Source: a bacterium
GTDB taxonomy: Bacteria; Sysuimicrobiota; Sysuimicrobiia; Sysuimicrobiales; Segetimicrobiaceae
DNA length: 41,678 nucleotides
Direction of reading: 5' to 3'
NCBI GenBank assembly: GCA_035691305.1
Contig: DASSJF010000005.1
Span: 75,380-117,057, forward strand
The translations under genes were made by a program, and so were the position numbers. Shown in pieces: positions 1-6,103 of the stretch. Every line of letters begins with the position of its first letter. Position 1 is the stretch's first letter. The notes under the pieces were generated by a model, which searched no databases, was not told the origin of the DNA, and was given only the letters and a program-made list of their open reading frames with translations.

Positions 1-182
1 GGGCGAGCCAGATGGCGAGCCAGGGGCTGCCCGACCCGTGGTCGACCGTGTCCGCGTTCCAGGACGTCGTCGGCCGGTACAGCGAGGCCGGCATCAACGA
101 GTTCATCATCGATCAGCCGCGCCGCGAGCAGCTCCCGGTCCTCGAGCGGATCGCGGCCGAGGTGATTCCCAAGTTGCGCTAA
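1..182 (+). CDS. C-terminal fragment of a luciferase-like (LLM) flavin/F420-dependent oxidoreductase
   Basis: An open frame enters from the left edge and stops at a TAA at 180-182, giving about 59 residues. The segment EAGINEFIIDQP followed by the ending ERIAAEVIPKLR is typical of the C-terminus of luciferase-like monooxygenases, where a predicted substrate-proximal strand (EAGxxEFI) is followed by a terminal helix. Family members use reduced FMN or F420 to oxidise small organic substrates in the cytoplasm. The catalytic core lies outside the window, so cofactor and substrate cannot be judged. The assignment rests on the C-terminal signature alone. Confidence 0.6.
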   Translation, partial: ASQMASQGLPDPWSTVSAFQDVVGRYSEAGINEFIIDQPRREQLPVLERIAAEVIPKLR

Positions 183-240
183 GCGACAATCCGCGGCGAC
201 GATTCATGCGCCGCCGGCGCGTCCGCCGCCGGCTCTCTTT

Positions 241-1128
241 TCAGAAGCTGACGCCCGCGGCCACAAACGGTCCCTGCCTCAGCGTATGGCAGGGGCACAC
301 GGCAGCGCCGAACATGTTCAGCGCGCCTTGCTCTTCCCGCACATAGCGGTAACCAACCTCGACGTTCCAGTGGCCGGGCGCGGTATAGCGCACACTGGCT
401 TGCCCGTCCCAGCCGGTGCCGCCGGCACTCGCCGTTTGCGTCATCGCATTGGCTGTACCGGAAATCGTCGTCGTCATGGAGGGCGCGTAAGCGACCCCGG
501 CGTTGAGCGACCAGGCGCTCGCCGCGAACGGGTACGAGAAGTCAAACCCGACGCGGAAGCCGGTGCTGTCGGCGGTCAGCGAAGCGGGGCCCAGGCCGGA
601 GAGATTCGACGAAAACAGATTCCCTTTCGCGTCGCCGTAGCCGAGGAACGCGCGAAACGTCACGAGTTGAAGGGGGTTCTCGGGAAGAGGTTGCTGGACC
701 AAGTACGACACATCGGCGGTCCAAATCGTATCCGTGCCGCTCAACGACAGTCCAACGGGTGCGGCGCCGCCAAACCCCCAATTGCTTTGGCTGCCGGTCA
801 CGCCATTCAGGTGAATCCCCCAGTGCGACCGGGTGTCTACGCGGAAGTCTATGCCGTACAACTGCGAGTTCCAGGTCTCCAGCACGCCGCCGCCCGGTTG
901 GGAAAAAAACTCTGAATTTGTCGGCCAGTACACGCCCTGGATCGTATACGTAACCGCAGGGGCTTGGTTATTCACCACGACGGTATACCTCACGTTGGAT
1001 TGCGCGGAAGCCTTGACCGGAACCATCACCACGGTCAAGATCGCCGCCAGTCCTAAGCCGAGTAACGCCCGGATTCCCTTCTTGCCGTCCCGGACCATCG
1101 AGCCGAAATGGAAATCGGGGCCCCCCAT
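241..1128 (-). CDS. secreted outer-membrane beta-barrel-like protein
   Basis: The product has 295 residues. A basic N-terminus (KKGIR, residues 16-20) and a hydrophobic stretch at about 21-38 lead to a likely signal-peptidase site after ASA (residue 42). The mature part is rich in Gly, Ser, Thr and aromatics, with alternating hydrophobic segments as in amphipathic beta strands (for example WNVEVGYRYVREE). It ends VAAGVSF, and a terminal Phe is the classical recognition signal for the BAM insertion machinery. The start at 1128 follows GGAGG by about 6 bases; an internal Met 12 is the alternative. No specific family was recognised, so a porin-like or structural role is inference. The gene stands alone on the minus strand. 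Confidence 0.6.
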   Translation of the reverse strand: MGGPDFHFGSMVRDGKKGIRALLGLGLAAILTVVMVPVKASAQSNVRYTVVVNNQAPAVTYTIQGVYWPTNSEFFSQPGGGVLETWNSQLYGIDFRVDTRSHWGIHLNGVTGSQSNWGFGGAAPVGLSLSGTDTIWTADVSYLVQQPLPENPLQLVTFRAFLGYGDAKGNLFSSNLSGLGPASLTADSTGFRVGFDFSYPFAASAWSLNAGVAYAPSMTTTISGTANAMTQTASAGGTGWDGQASVRYTAPGHWNVEVGYRYVREEQGALNMFGAAVCPCHTLRQGPFVAAGVSF

Positions 1129-1290
1129 TCCACACCTCCGCTATCCCAATCGCGCGAGAGCAGGTCAAGAATTCTGGCTCGCCCTCGCTTTTCCATGCCG
1201 GGCCCCTCCCGGCCGGACCGCGGTTAAGGGATGCGCGCGCCGTGAGGGCGTGGGAGGTTCGCACGGCCGGCCCGACCTGCGCGTGGGTCC

Positions 1291-1321
1291 GCTCGGGGAC
1301 CGGCTGTTTGAGTCCCCGAGC
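1291..1321. terminator. 10-bp inverted repeat, possible terminator
   Basis: The arms GCTCGGGGAC (1291-1300) and GTCCCCGAGC (1312-1321) pair perfectly across an 11-base loop. The repeat lies downstream of the small secreted gene at 1369-1677 and upstream of the barrel gene, both on the minus strand. No T-tract follows on either strand, so it may be a weak terminator, an mRNA-stabilising hairpin or an operator. The rest of the 1129-1368 interval holds nothing recognisable. Confidence 0.35.
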
Positions 1322-1368
1322 GAACCTATGGCGTTGGCTGCGTAACGAACGGATGCTGAGGGCGATAG

Positions 1369-1677
1369 TTAATGCGTTGTCTGCTGGAAGCAGGCGATAT
1401 CGTACTGCGAAACAGCGGTTGAACTGTTCGAATTGTTGGCCGATGCCGTTCCGGGGTTGCCGGCGTAATGATTTCCAGCCGTGCCGCTTGGGTTAAATGG
1501 CGTTCCGGCAGACGCCCCTGAACTACCCGGAGTCTGCGTAAATTGTTGACACGTTGTGTTGGGTGCGCCGGGCTGGCCGTGTCCATTTGGGCTTGGAGTC
1601 GCCCCAACCGTCAGCACCGCGGACCCCACGATGGCGATCACGGTCGCAAGCCCAACACCGACGAGTCGTTGCCGCAT
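1369..1677 (-). CDS. small secreted protein of unknown function
   Basis: The product has 102 residues. A signal peptide (residues 1 to about 26, with a hydrophobic core around residues 5-25 ending VLTVGA) is followed by a low-complexity mature region rich in Gly, Ser, Thr, Asn and Pro. It has two cysteines (in TTCQQF and ACFQQT) that could form one disulfide outside the membrane. The start is supported by AAGGAGGA about 8 bases upstream of the ATG. It lies in an envelope-protein neighbourhood next to the barrel gene. No known domain is visible, so the function is unknown. The upstream region contains an 11-bp-phased repeat and an inverted repeat that may control it. Confidence 0.6.
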   Translation of the reverse strand: MRQRLVGVGLATVIAIVGSAVLTVGATPSPNGHGQPGAPNTTCQQFTQTPGSSGASAGTPFNPSGTAGNHYAGNPGTASANNSNSSTAVSQYDIACFQQTTH

Positions 1678-1758
1678 GAGCCTGTCCTCCTTCGAGCGCC
1701 CGCGTCATGGGCGCCCCAGGACGCCTTTACCCGTGCGAGCACGGCTATCGCAAAGTAC

Positions 1759-1805
1759 CGTCCGGATTGTTACGGACATTTTACGGCTATCGGCCGAAAT
1801 GTCCG
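1759..1805. promoter_or_regulatory. phased direct repeats and overlapping 9-bp inverted repeat upstream of the small secreted gene
   Basis: TTACGG occurs at 1770-1775 and again exactly 11 bases later at 1781-1786, preceded by CGTCCG at 1759. An overlapping inverted repeat pairs CGGACATTT (1773-1781) with AAATGTCCG (1797-1805). Eleven-base spacing of direct repeats is typical of OmpR/PhoB-family regulator sites. The site lies 82-128 bases upstream of the minus-strand start at 1677. A regulatory role is inference. Confidence 0.35.
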
Positions 1806-1819
1806 GATCCTGCGCCCGC

Positions 1820-1885
1820 TTAGCGCAAAATCATGTGGCCGGTCATTGCCAAGACGAGACCGAACAGCAGCAGCAGAAGTAGCAC
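1820..1885 (-). CDS. putative 21-residue single-span membrane peptide
   Basis: A GTG-started frame encodes a peptide that begins MLLLLLLFGLVLAMTGH and ends MILR. It is almost entirely one hydrophobic segment, with polar residues only at its C-terminal end. A G-rich Shine-Dalgarno-like run (AGGGGGG) ends 7 bases upstream of the GTG. The size and hydrophobicity resemble the short membrane peptides that stabilise larger membrane proteins, but no family is recognised. It lies upstream of, and on the same strand as, the small secreted gene. A run of CTG/CTT codons could arise by chance in GC-rich DNA, so confidence is modest. Confidence 0.35.
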   Translation of the reverse strand: MLLLLLLFGLVLAMTGHMILR

Positions 1886-2283
1886 GCTGTGTCCCCCCTC
1901 TCCTACGAATGAATCGCGGTTTCGGTCAGTTCTCGACACGGGGCTTCGGTCGTGAGGTCGTACTTTGGTACTCCGGGCCGCCACATCGTGCGGTCCCGAT
2001 AGACTGGCACGAGCGTCACCCCTCCAAATTCCGGTCCAAAGATACGGGCGCGGACCCTCCCAACCGACGGTTCACTGCTTATTTTGGGTGACGACCGGGA
2101 GCGTGGACGCTCGCCCTCAAGAACGACGCTACCTGGACGAACGGAAGATTCTATGAAACGAATTGTGAGGAAGTGATGAATTGGGGATCCCGGTCTCAAT
2201 CGTGGTGATTGCCCTGGAGGACACCAACTAAATGGGATCCGAGCTCAGGGCAATCGTGACCCTATCGTTCGTAATACCTGCGA
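1886..2283. other. gene-poor interval with a 10-bp inverted repeat
   Basis: There is no convincing gene. A 98-codon TTG-started minus-strand frame at 1903-2199 has no Shine-Dalgarno, no clear GC3 bias and no recognisable domain; I leave it uncalled. An inverted repeat pairs GATTGCCCTG (2207-2216) with CAGGGCAATC (2246-2255) across about 29 bases. It sits just downstream of the coiled-coil gene that ends at 2284 and could terminate that unit. Confidence 0.35.
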
Positions 2284-2772
2284 TTAGGTAGGCGACCGGG
2301 CATCACCGCTCTGGGTTTCCAAGGCCAGTGCCGTTCTTATCAGTCCTATCTCGATATTCTTGTGGGCCGATGTCATCCTCTCGCTTGCCGAAATCTCCCT
2401 CAAGCCGCGCGCGAGCACGTCTCGGTCGACCTTCGACAGCGCGGCGGTCGTCGTCTTCCGCCCTTCTCTGAGGCGTTCGTCTCGTTCAAGACCGAGCAAC
2501 GTCGATTTGCCGATGTGATCAAAGAGATCGACATACCGTCGCAACTCCGCAAGCAAACGGTCCTCTTCTTGCCTGAGGTCCTCTAGAGTGCGCCCCGGTC
2601 TATTCCGCAGCCAAGCGTCAATCCAGCCAAGTTCGTCGGTCGACGCGCCCTCGGTCATGAGACTGGCGCGATCTTCAGGCGAGAGGCCGGACGGTTCAGG
2701 CGGCGGGGGACCGAGATCCTCGTCGACTTGCACGAGTTCCACCGGTTTCATCTTCCGGAACCAGCCGACCAC
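2284..2772 (-). CDS. hypothetical charged helical protein
   Basis: The product has 162 residues, is strongly charged and is predicted to be mostly helical. It has an acidic/Pro-rich N-terminal part (VDEDLGPPPPEPSG) and a Glu/Arg/Leu-rich central region (about residues 60-120) that could form a coiled coil. There is no signal peptide or membrane segment. The GTG start at 2772 is preceded by AAAGGAG at about 9 bases. The upstream DUF6717 gene ends at 2776, only 3 bases away, so the two are almost certainly one transcription unit. I recognise no family and offer no function. Confidence 0.55.
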   Translation of the reverse strand: MVGWFRKMKPVELVQVDEDLGPPPPEPSGLSPEDRASLMTEGASTDELGWIDAWLRNRPGRTLEDLRQEEDRLLAELRRYVDLFDHIGKSTLLGLERDERLREGRKTTTAALSKVDRDVLARGLREISASERMTSAHKNIEIGLIRTALALETQSGDARSPT

Positions 2773-2775
2773 GTC

Positions 2776-3336
2776 TCACCACTCCTTTGGTCGATGACCG
2801 GCCAGGAGTATGGGCGTTTCTTTCGCCTCAACACTCGAATCCTGCGGCCTCTCGCCCCGCTGCGTGTGGAATATTGAGAAAGGCGTCCTCCGCGCCCTAA
2901 CCTGACAGTGAATCCGCGCGAGGGGCGCGTCGAAGTACCGGAGGAGTCCCGGCCACAGCGCTTCCGTCCCGCTCCACCGGTACCAGGTGCCCTCGCGGTC
3001 ATCGCGCACCCATTCCAGGACGAACCTATACCCTAGCCGAAAGGCGTCGCGGTCGCTGAAAGTGAGTGCAAAAGGCTGCCGCGGCGGCAACCCCGCTTCC
3101 CGGAGGATTTGATCGACGACGGCCGGGGCCCGCGCCACCAGCGGCTTGGTCCACAGTCTCCGCGTCAGATCGTCGAACACCCACGCCCCGTCGTACCAGT
3201 AGGGCTTGATCGTGTTCAACACCGGCCCCGTCCGGTCTCCTTCGGGTTGCCGCACGGCCACGACGAGCGCCCGCAACCGCGTCGCATAGGCCCTTTCGTC
3301 CACCTGCGCCTGGAGTCGTTCCCGTGGCAGCCTCAT
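2776..3336 (-). CDS. DUF6717-like protein
   Basis: The conserved block is LNTIKPYWYDGAWVFDD, then a segment LTFSDRDAFRLGYRFVLEW, then GTWYRW and LLRYFDAP. I associate this arrangement with the uncharacterised DUF6717 family: small cytoplasmic proteins, usually about 110-130 residues. This one has about 186 residues with a C-terminal extension. The frame is open to 3444, but the extra 36 codons would run through a terminator-like hairpin at 3386-3412. I therefore prefer the ATG at 3336, which has a G-run (GGGGGG) 5 bases upstream. It is followed after 3 bases by the charged hypothetical gene. The biochemical role of the family is unknown. Confidence 0.55.
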   Translation of the reverse strand: MRLPRERLQAQVDERAYATRLRALVVAVRQPEGDRTGPVLNTIKPYWYDGAWVFDDLTRRLWTKPLVARAPAVVDQILREAGLPPRQPFALTFSDRDAFRLGYRFVLEWVRDDREGTWYRWSGTEALWPGLLRYFDAPLARIHCQVRARRTPFSIFHTQRGERPQDSSVEAKETPILLAGHRPKEW

Positions 3337-3385
3337 GGACGTCCCCCCGCTCGCCGTCTTCTGCGACCGCCTTACGAAAAGCAGA

Positions 3386-3412
3386 AACCCGGCCACTGCT
3401 TTCGGCCGGGTT
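3386..3412 (-). terminator. terminator-like hairpin ahead of the DUF6717-like gene
   Basis: AACCCGGCC (3386-3394) and GGCCGGGTT (3404-3412) form a perfect 9-bp stem with a 9-base loop. On the minus strand the stem is followed by TTCTGCTTTTC, the U-rich tail of an intrinsic terminator. It lies about 50 bases upstream of the preferred start at 3336, with no gene before it on that strand for several hundred bases, so it may be a leader attenuator. Confidence 0.45.
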
Positions 3413-3797
3413 CGCCACTCGCTCCCCACCGCCCAGGCGACCATCTATGGGCGGGAGATCATCGCGTCCGAAAGGGCCGCTTCCGCGCCGCCGTGAGGTC
3501 CGGTCGTGTCGAAGGAGTGCGAATCGTGTGGTAGAGGTGGTGTGAAGGACGGAAGCGACAGCGTTTTCTCTTTGGAAGTGCCCTTCGGCCCACCCCGGCC
3601 CCACTCCTCCTTCACTGCGGATGTGGCCTGGGTGCCTGCCAAACGGTGACGTCTTCGCGGCGGAACTCGGCGCATCGACGCGCGATCGGGCGCCGCTCAA
3701 CGGAAGCACCGAAGCACGATGTCATTTGGCGATGGTGTCCCGCGTCCGATTTGTTACGCGACCGTCACATCGCTTCTACCAGGAGGTCGCCGCCTGC
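3413..3797. other. intergenic stretch with a phased GT(T/C)AC repeat
   Basis: No frame here has a start signal or recognisable product. Upstream of the cupredoxin, GTTACG at 3753-3758 is followed exactly 11 bases later by GTCACA (3764-3769), with CGTCCG at 3743. The same arrangement occurs at 1759-1786 and a similar one at 21768-21807. Confidence 0.35.
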
Positions 3798-3842
3798 ATG
3801 AGAAGTAACAGGCAAACGATCGTCAAGGAGGAATGCGGGTGA
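3798..3842 (+). CDS. possible 14-residue leader peptide overlapping the cupredoxin start
   Basis: An ATG at 3798, 11 bases after AGGAGG, opens a 14-codon frame (MRSNRQTIVKEECG) whose TGA stop overlaps the GTG start of the cupredoxin gene as GTGA. Such overlaps allow translational coupling. The downstream gene has its own Shine-Dalgarno inside this frame, so the leader may be incidental. Confidence 0.25.
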   Translation: MRSNRQTIVKEECG

Positions 3843-4288
3843 AAACGCGGCTAACCGTGGGCGTGTGCCTGGGATTGGCCTTGCTGCTGGGCACAGGACT
3901 AATGACGTCCGCGCAGACGGCGCCCACACGAGTCATCAAGATTTCGACGATGTCGTTCAAGTTCGATCCCAGCGTCATCACGATGAACGTCGGAGACCGC
4001 GTCACGCTGCAGGTCACCAATAACGACAAAGACCATCCGGGCCGGGCGCACAGCATCGCCTCTCCGTTCTTTCAGAGCCTGAACTACACCGTGAGCGGTG
4101 AGGCGCAACAAGGCGTAGCGAAGGCAGACGGATGGAAGTATATCCTAATCGATAACGGCAAGACCGCCGAGATAACGTTTGTCCCGCAGACGCCGGGGCA
4201 ATTCAATTTCCTGTGCGAGCAGAACAACCATGCCTCGCTCGGCCAGGTGGGCGCGTTCATTGTCTGGCCAGCGGGATACAAGCCGTAG
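3839..4288 (+). CDS. secreted cupredoxin-domain protein (Gln in the axial ligand position)
   Basis: The product has 149 residues. A signal peptide covers about residues 1-26 (hydrophobic CLGLALLLGTGLM, cleavage near TSAQ). The cupredoxin fold follows: FDPSVITMNVGDRVTLQVTN, then the ligand His of GRAHSIA (residue 71), then the loop CEQNNHASLGQVG with Cys 126 and His 131. In plastocyanin/azurin-type sites the residue five positions after this His is the axial Met; here it is Gln 136, as in stellacyanin. It is probably an exported type 1 copper electron carrier, but metal content is inferred. I chose GTG at 3839 rather than ATG at 3833 because AAGGAGG lies 7 bases from the GTG but only 1 base from the ATG. 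Monocistronic. Confidence 0.75.
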   Translation: MKTRLTVGVCLGLALLLGTGLMTSAQTAPTRVIKISTMSFKFDPSVITMNVGDRVTLQVTNNDKDHPGRAHSIASPFFQSLNYTVSGEAQQGVAKADGWKYILIDNGKTAEITFVPQTPGQFNFLCEQNNHASLGQVGAFIVWPAGYKP

Positions 4289-4427
4289 CTCAGCGCATTA
4301 CCCGAAACCGAGGGGCTCGGATCGGCGCGGCGCATTCGAGCATGCCCGCGCGTCGGATGATCGCACGAAGATCGTTCCAATCCCGCGCGAGTCCAGAGCA
4401 GGGAGACCGGCTTCTTGACCGCTGAGC

Positions 4428-4445
4428 GCAGCGGTAAGACTGTCT
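4428..4445. terminator. hairpin between convergent cupredoxin and bioY genes
   Basis: ACCGCTG (4428-4434) and CAGCGGT (4439-4445) pair across a 4-base loop in the 211-base gap between two convergent genes. There is no T-tract, so termination is inferred from position only. Nothing else is recognisable in 4289-4499. Confidence 0.3.
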
Positions 4446-4499
4446 GTCCCTGCCGAACCAGCGCGCCATCGGTTCTGCCCGTAGAGGATATGCGATCGT

Positions 4500-5048
4500 T
4501 TACCCTCGAGGCGTAGGAACAGCGCGCGCGACCGCCGCGGCCGCAATCGTCTTGAGCGCATCGCCGGGCAGGAACGGCACCGCGCCGAGCAAGATCGCGC
4601 GCTTCCACGTGAGGTGCGCGGTCCAGGCCAGCCAGGGCAGTCCAAGGACGTAAATAACCGCCATCCCGGCCGCCGTCGCGAGCCATACATTGCGCCGTCG
4701 CACGGCGCCCGCCAGAAACGCCGCGACGATGAATCCCACGAGGTAGCCGCCGGTCGGCCCGACCAGCACGCCGGCTCCGGCATGCCCTGCGGCGAACACA
4801 GGCACGCCGGCGAGGCCGACCAGCACGTACACTACCATCGCGACTGCGCCGTCGCGGGGGCCGAGGAGCAGTCCCGCCAGCACGGCCATGAGATTGCTAA
4901 GCACCACGGGGACAGGGCTCCCGGGCAGCGGGATCGCGACCTGCGCGGCTACCGCGGTCGCGGCCACCAGCACCCCGATTCGCGCGAGCCGGCGCGTCTT
5001 GCCAGCTACCGATCCCGTAGTTGTTCCAGCAGCACGAACGGTCTGCAC
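4500..5048 (-). CDS. bioY: BioY-type biotin transporter (ECF S component)
   Basis: The 182-residue integral membrane protein has about six hydrophobic segments. Typical BioY features are the loop IPLPGSPVPVVLSNLMAV after the first span, LLLGPRDGAVAMVVYVLVG, VGPTGGYLVGF, and the C-terminal loop PFLPGDALK. BioY binds biotin in the cytoplasmic membrane and works alone or with the EcfA/A'/T energising module, which is not encoded nearby. The frame is open to a TTG at 5090, but the GTG at 5048 has GGAGGAG 6 bases upstream and starts at the normal place. No BirA-type operator or riboswitch was seen upstream; that DNA is an AraC-gene remnant. The kbl/bioF-like gene is 14 kb away and not obviously co-regulated. 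Confidence 0.85.
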   Translation of the reverse strand: MQTVRAAGTTTGSVAGKTRRLARIGVLVAATAVAAQVAIPLPGSPVPVVLSNLMAVLAGLLLGPRDGAVAMVVYVLVGLAGVPVFAAGHAGAGVLVGPTGGYLVGFIVAAFLAGAVRRRNVWLATAAGMAVIYVLGLPWLAWTAHLTWKRAILLGAVPFLPGDALKTIAAAAVARAVPTPRG

Positions 5049-5148
5049 AAGCGACTCCTCCACTCCTACGCCGGTCGCGCCGTGGAACAAACGGCTACTC
5101 TCGGCTAGCGGACCCGACCGTGATGTCGTCTACTTGACCGTGTGTCTG

Positions 5149-5316
5149 CTACCCACGAGTCTCCGTCGCAAGTTGCGACAGGCTGAGATTCTCTGTTAAG
5201 TTGTCCGCGGTGTAGTCAAGCACACGCTTCAGCCGATACCCGGGCAAACCGCCCCTGTAGACGATAGGTGTTTGACGCAGCGTAGCATAACGCGTCCGAA
5301 GGTAGACTGCCAGAGA
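5149..5316 (-). pseudogene. remnant of an AraC-family regulator
   Basis: Between an in-frame TGA (5317-5319) and a TAG (5149-5151) the minus strand reads about 55 residues containing LAVYLRTRY, then YRGGLPGYRLKRVLDY and LTENLSLSQLATE. This matches the linker and first helices of the C-terminal AraC DNA-binding domain (RGGLPxxxLxRVLxYI...LSLxxLA). The second helix-turn-helix and the recognition helix are missing, and no N-terminal domain is found in frame upstream. It has no start or Shine-Dalgarno. I read it as a decayed fragment, not a working gene. It sits directly upstream of bioY, whose promoter must now lie within it or just downstream of it. Confidence 0.5.
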
Positions 5317-5430
5317 TCACCGTTCTCTTTGACTTCGGTCGCGGTCCTCATCCCGCTCATCGTCCTCATCCGCTTATCATCCTGGTCCTGCTCCTCGTCC
5401 CCCTACTCCTGATCGTGGTCCTTACCCTCG

Positions 5431-5658
5431 TTATGGCGATCGTGATGTTCGTCCCCTTCGCGGCGTTGGTGCTGTTGGCACTCCTTCTGGCCCTAAGGAC
5501 CGACCAGTTCTTTCGACCGACGTTGCCTGCTCAAGGTATCTGAGCAAGAATCTCGCGAATGGCATTGGGTCGTCTCCGACCTGAGCCGTCTCGACAGATC
5601 GGAAATATTCAGTTCGGTCCTCTGCGCGAAGTGTCACCCAAGGGAAGCCCTCAGCTAC
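5431..5658 (-). pseudogene. C-terminal remnant of a Fic-family protein
   Basis: On the minus strand the frame reads AEGFPWVTLRAEDRTEYFRS followed by VETAQVGDDPMPFARFLLRY. This resembles the end of Fic/DOC AMP-transferase proteins, where a G(Y/F)Px(V/I)xIR strand is followed by (E)DRxxYxxALExAxxGDxxPFxxFL. The catalytic HPFxxGNG motif is absent, since the upstream frame is closed by a TAA at about 5659. The distal part (after about residue 50) is unrelated low-complexity sequence. It is probably a fragment left by deletion. Its place just outside the integrated element suggests repeated insertion and decay beside ssrA. Confidence 0.4.
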
Positions 5659-5798
5659 GCAATAGGCGGCTTAGACCCCTGATCCATTTATTTCCGGATG
5701 CCGCTGGTTGTTTCTCCCACCAGAAGCAGTGAAGGTGACCCGGCGGTGGTTTTCGGACCAGACTCTGCGGCGGGGGCGCGAAATACATCCAGAATTTG

Positions 5799-5827
5799 TG
5801 GTGGAGGCGGCGGGAATCGAACCCGCG
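5799..5827. repeat. distal att site (copy of the ssrA 3' end)
   Basis: The 29 bp begin TGGTGGAGGCGG and end GAACCCGCG, and are identical to 8861-8889; the flanking bases differ at once on both sides. On the minus strand this is a T-arm and CCA end with no matching 5' acceptor strand or anticodon arm upstream, so it is an attachment-site copy and not a tRNA. Confidence 0.85.
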
Positions 5828-6103
5828 CAGGCCAATTCTGCCGATCCCGCCAAACCCGCAAATGACAAGGATTCCAGCCGCGGTTCGGAAATATGAGCCG
5901 CCGCCGTGCCCTTGTCCTGCCCTTGTGCCCTCGCTATCGCGCAACACGGCGTTAGCGAACCGCACCGTTCGGGCGCTACTGCCAAACGCTACTCTAGGAT
6001 CTAATCGCCCACGTAGAATCCCTCCTAGAGCGATTCTTCGCTGTCGGAGGGCATCGTAGCGGGAGCTGCGGCATCGATCCAGAATCCTGTACCACCTGCC
6101 GGG
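5828..6103. other. non-coding left end of the element
   Basis: No supported gene. An inverted repeat pairs CTCTAGGA (5992-5999) with TCCTAGAG (6023-6030), about 75 bases past the methyltransferase stop. It could be a terminator or an arm-type recombinase site; neither can be decided by eye. Confidence 0.3.

Noticed and set aside
5165-5179. 15-bp palindrome GTCGCAAGTTGCGAC upstream of bioY as an operator
   Set aside because: It falls inside the AraC remnant coding SQLAT, so the sequence is explained by the old gene; operator function has no independent support.
5180-5190. GGCTGAGA as part of a TPP riboswitch
   Set aside because: The other conserved TPP elements (ACCTGATC-type segment, closing helix) are absent and the orientation does not fit bioY.
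5284-5542. Plus-strand open frame with a long hydrophobic stretch (many Leu/Val/Ile), resembling a small membrane protein
   Set aside because: It has no ATG/GTG/TTG start or Shine-Dalgarno before the hydrophobic part and lies antisense to the AraC and Fic remnants; the hydrophobicity follows from a pyrimidine-rich strand.
5799-5835. A tRNA gene on the minus strand at the distal repeat
   Set aside because: Only the T-arm and CCA end are present; no acceptor 5' strand, D-arm or anticodon arm can be found upstream.
5651-5985. Two overlapping minus-strand frames across the distal att site
   Set aside because: They contain the RGFDSRRLHH-type string that arises from reading a tRNA-like 3' end as protein; no start signal or domain.
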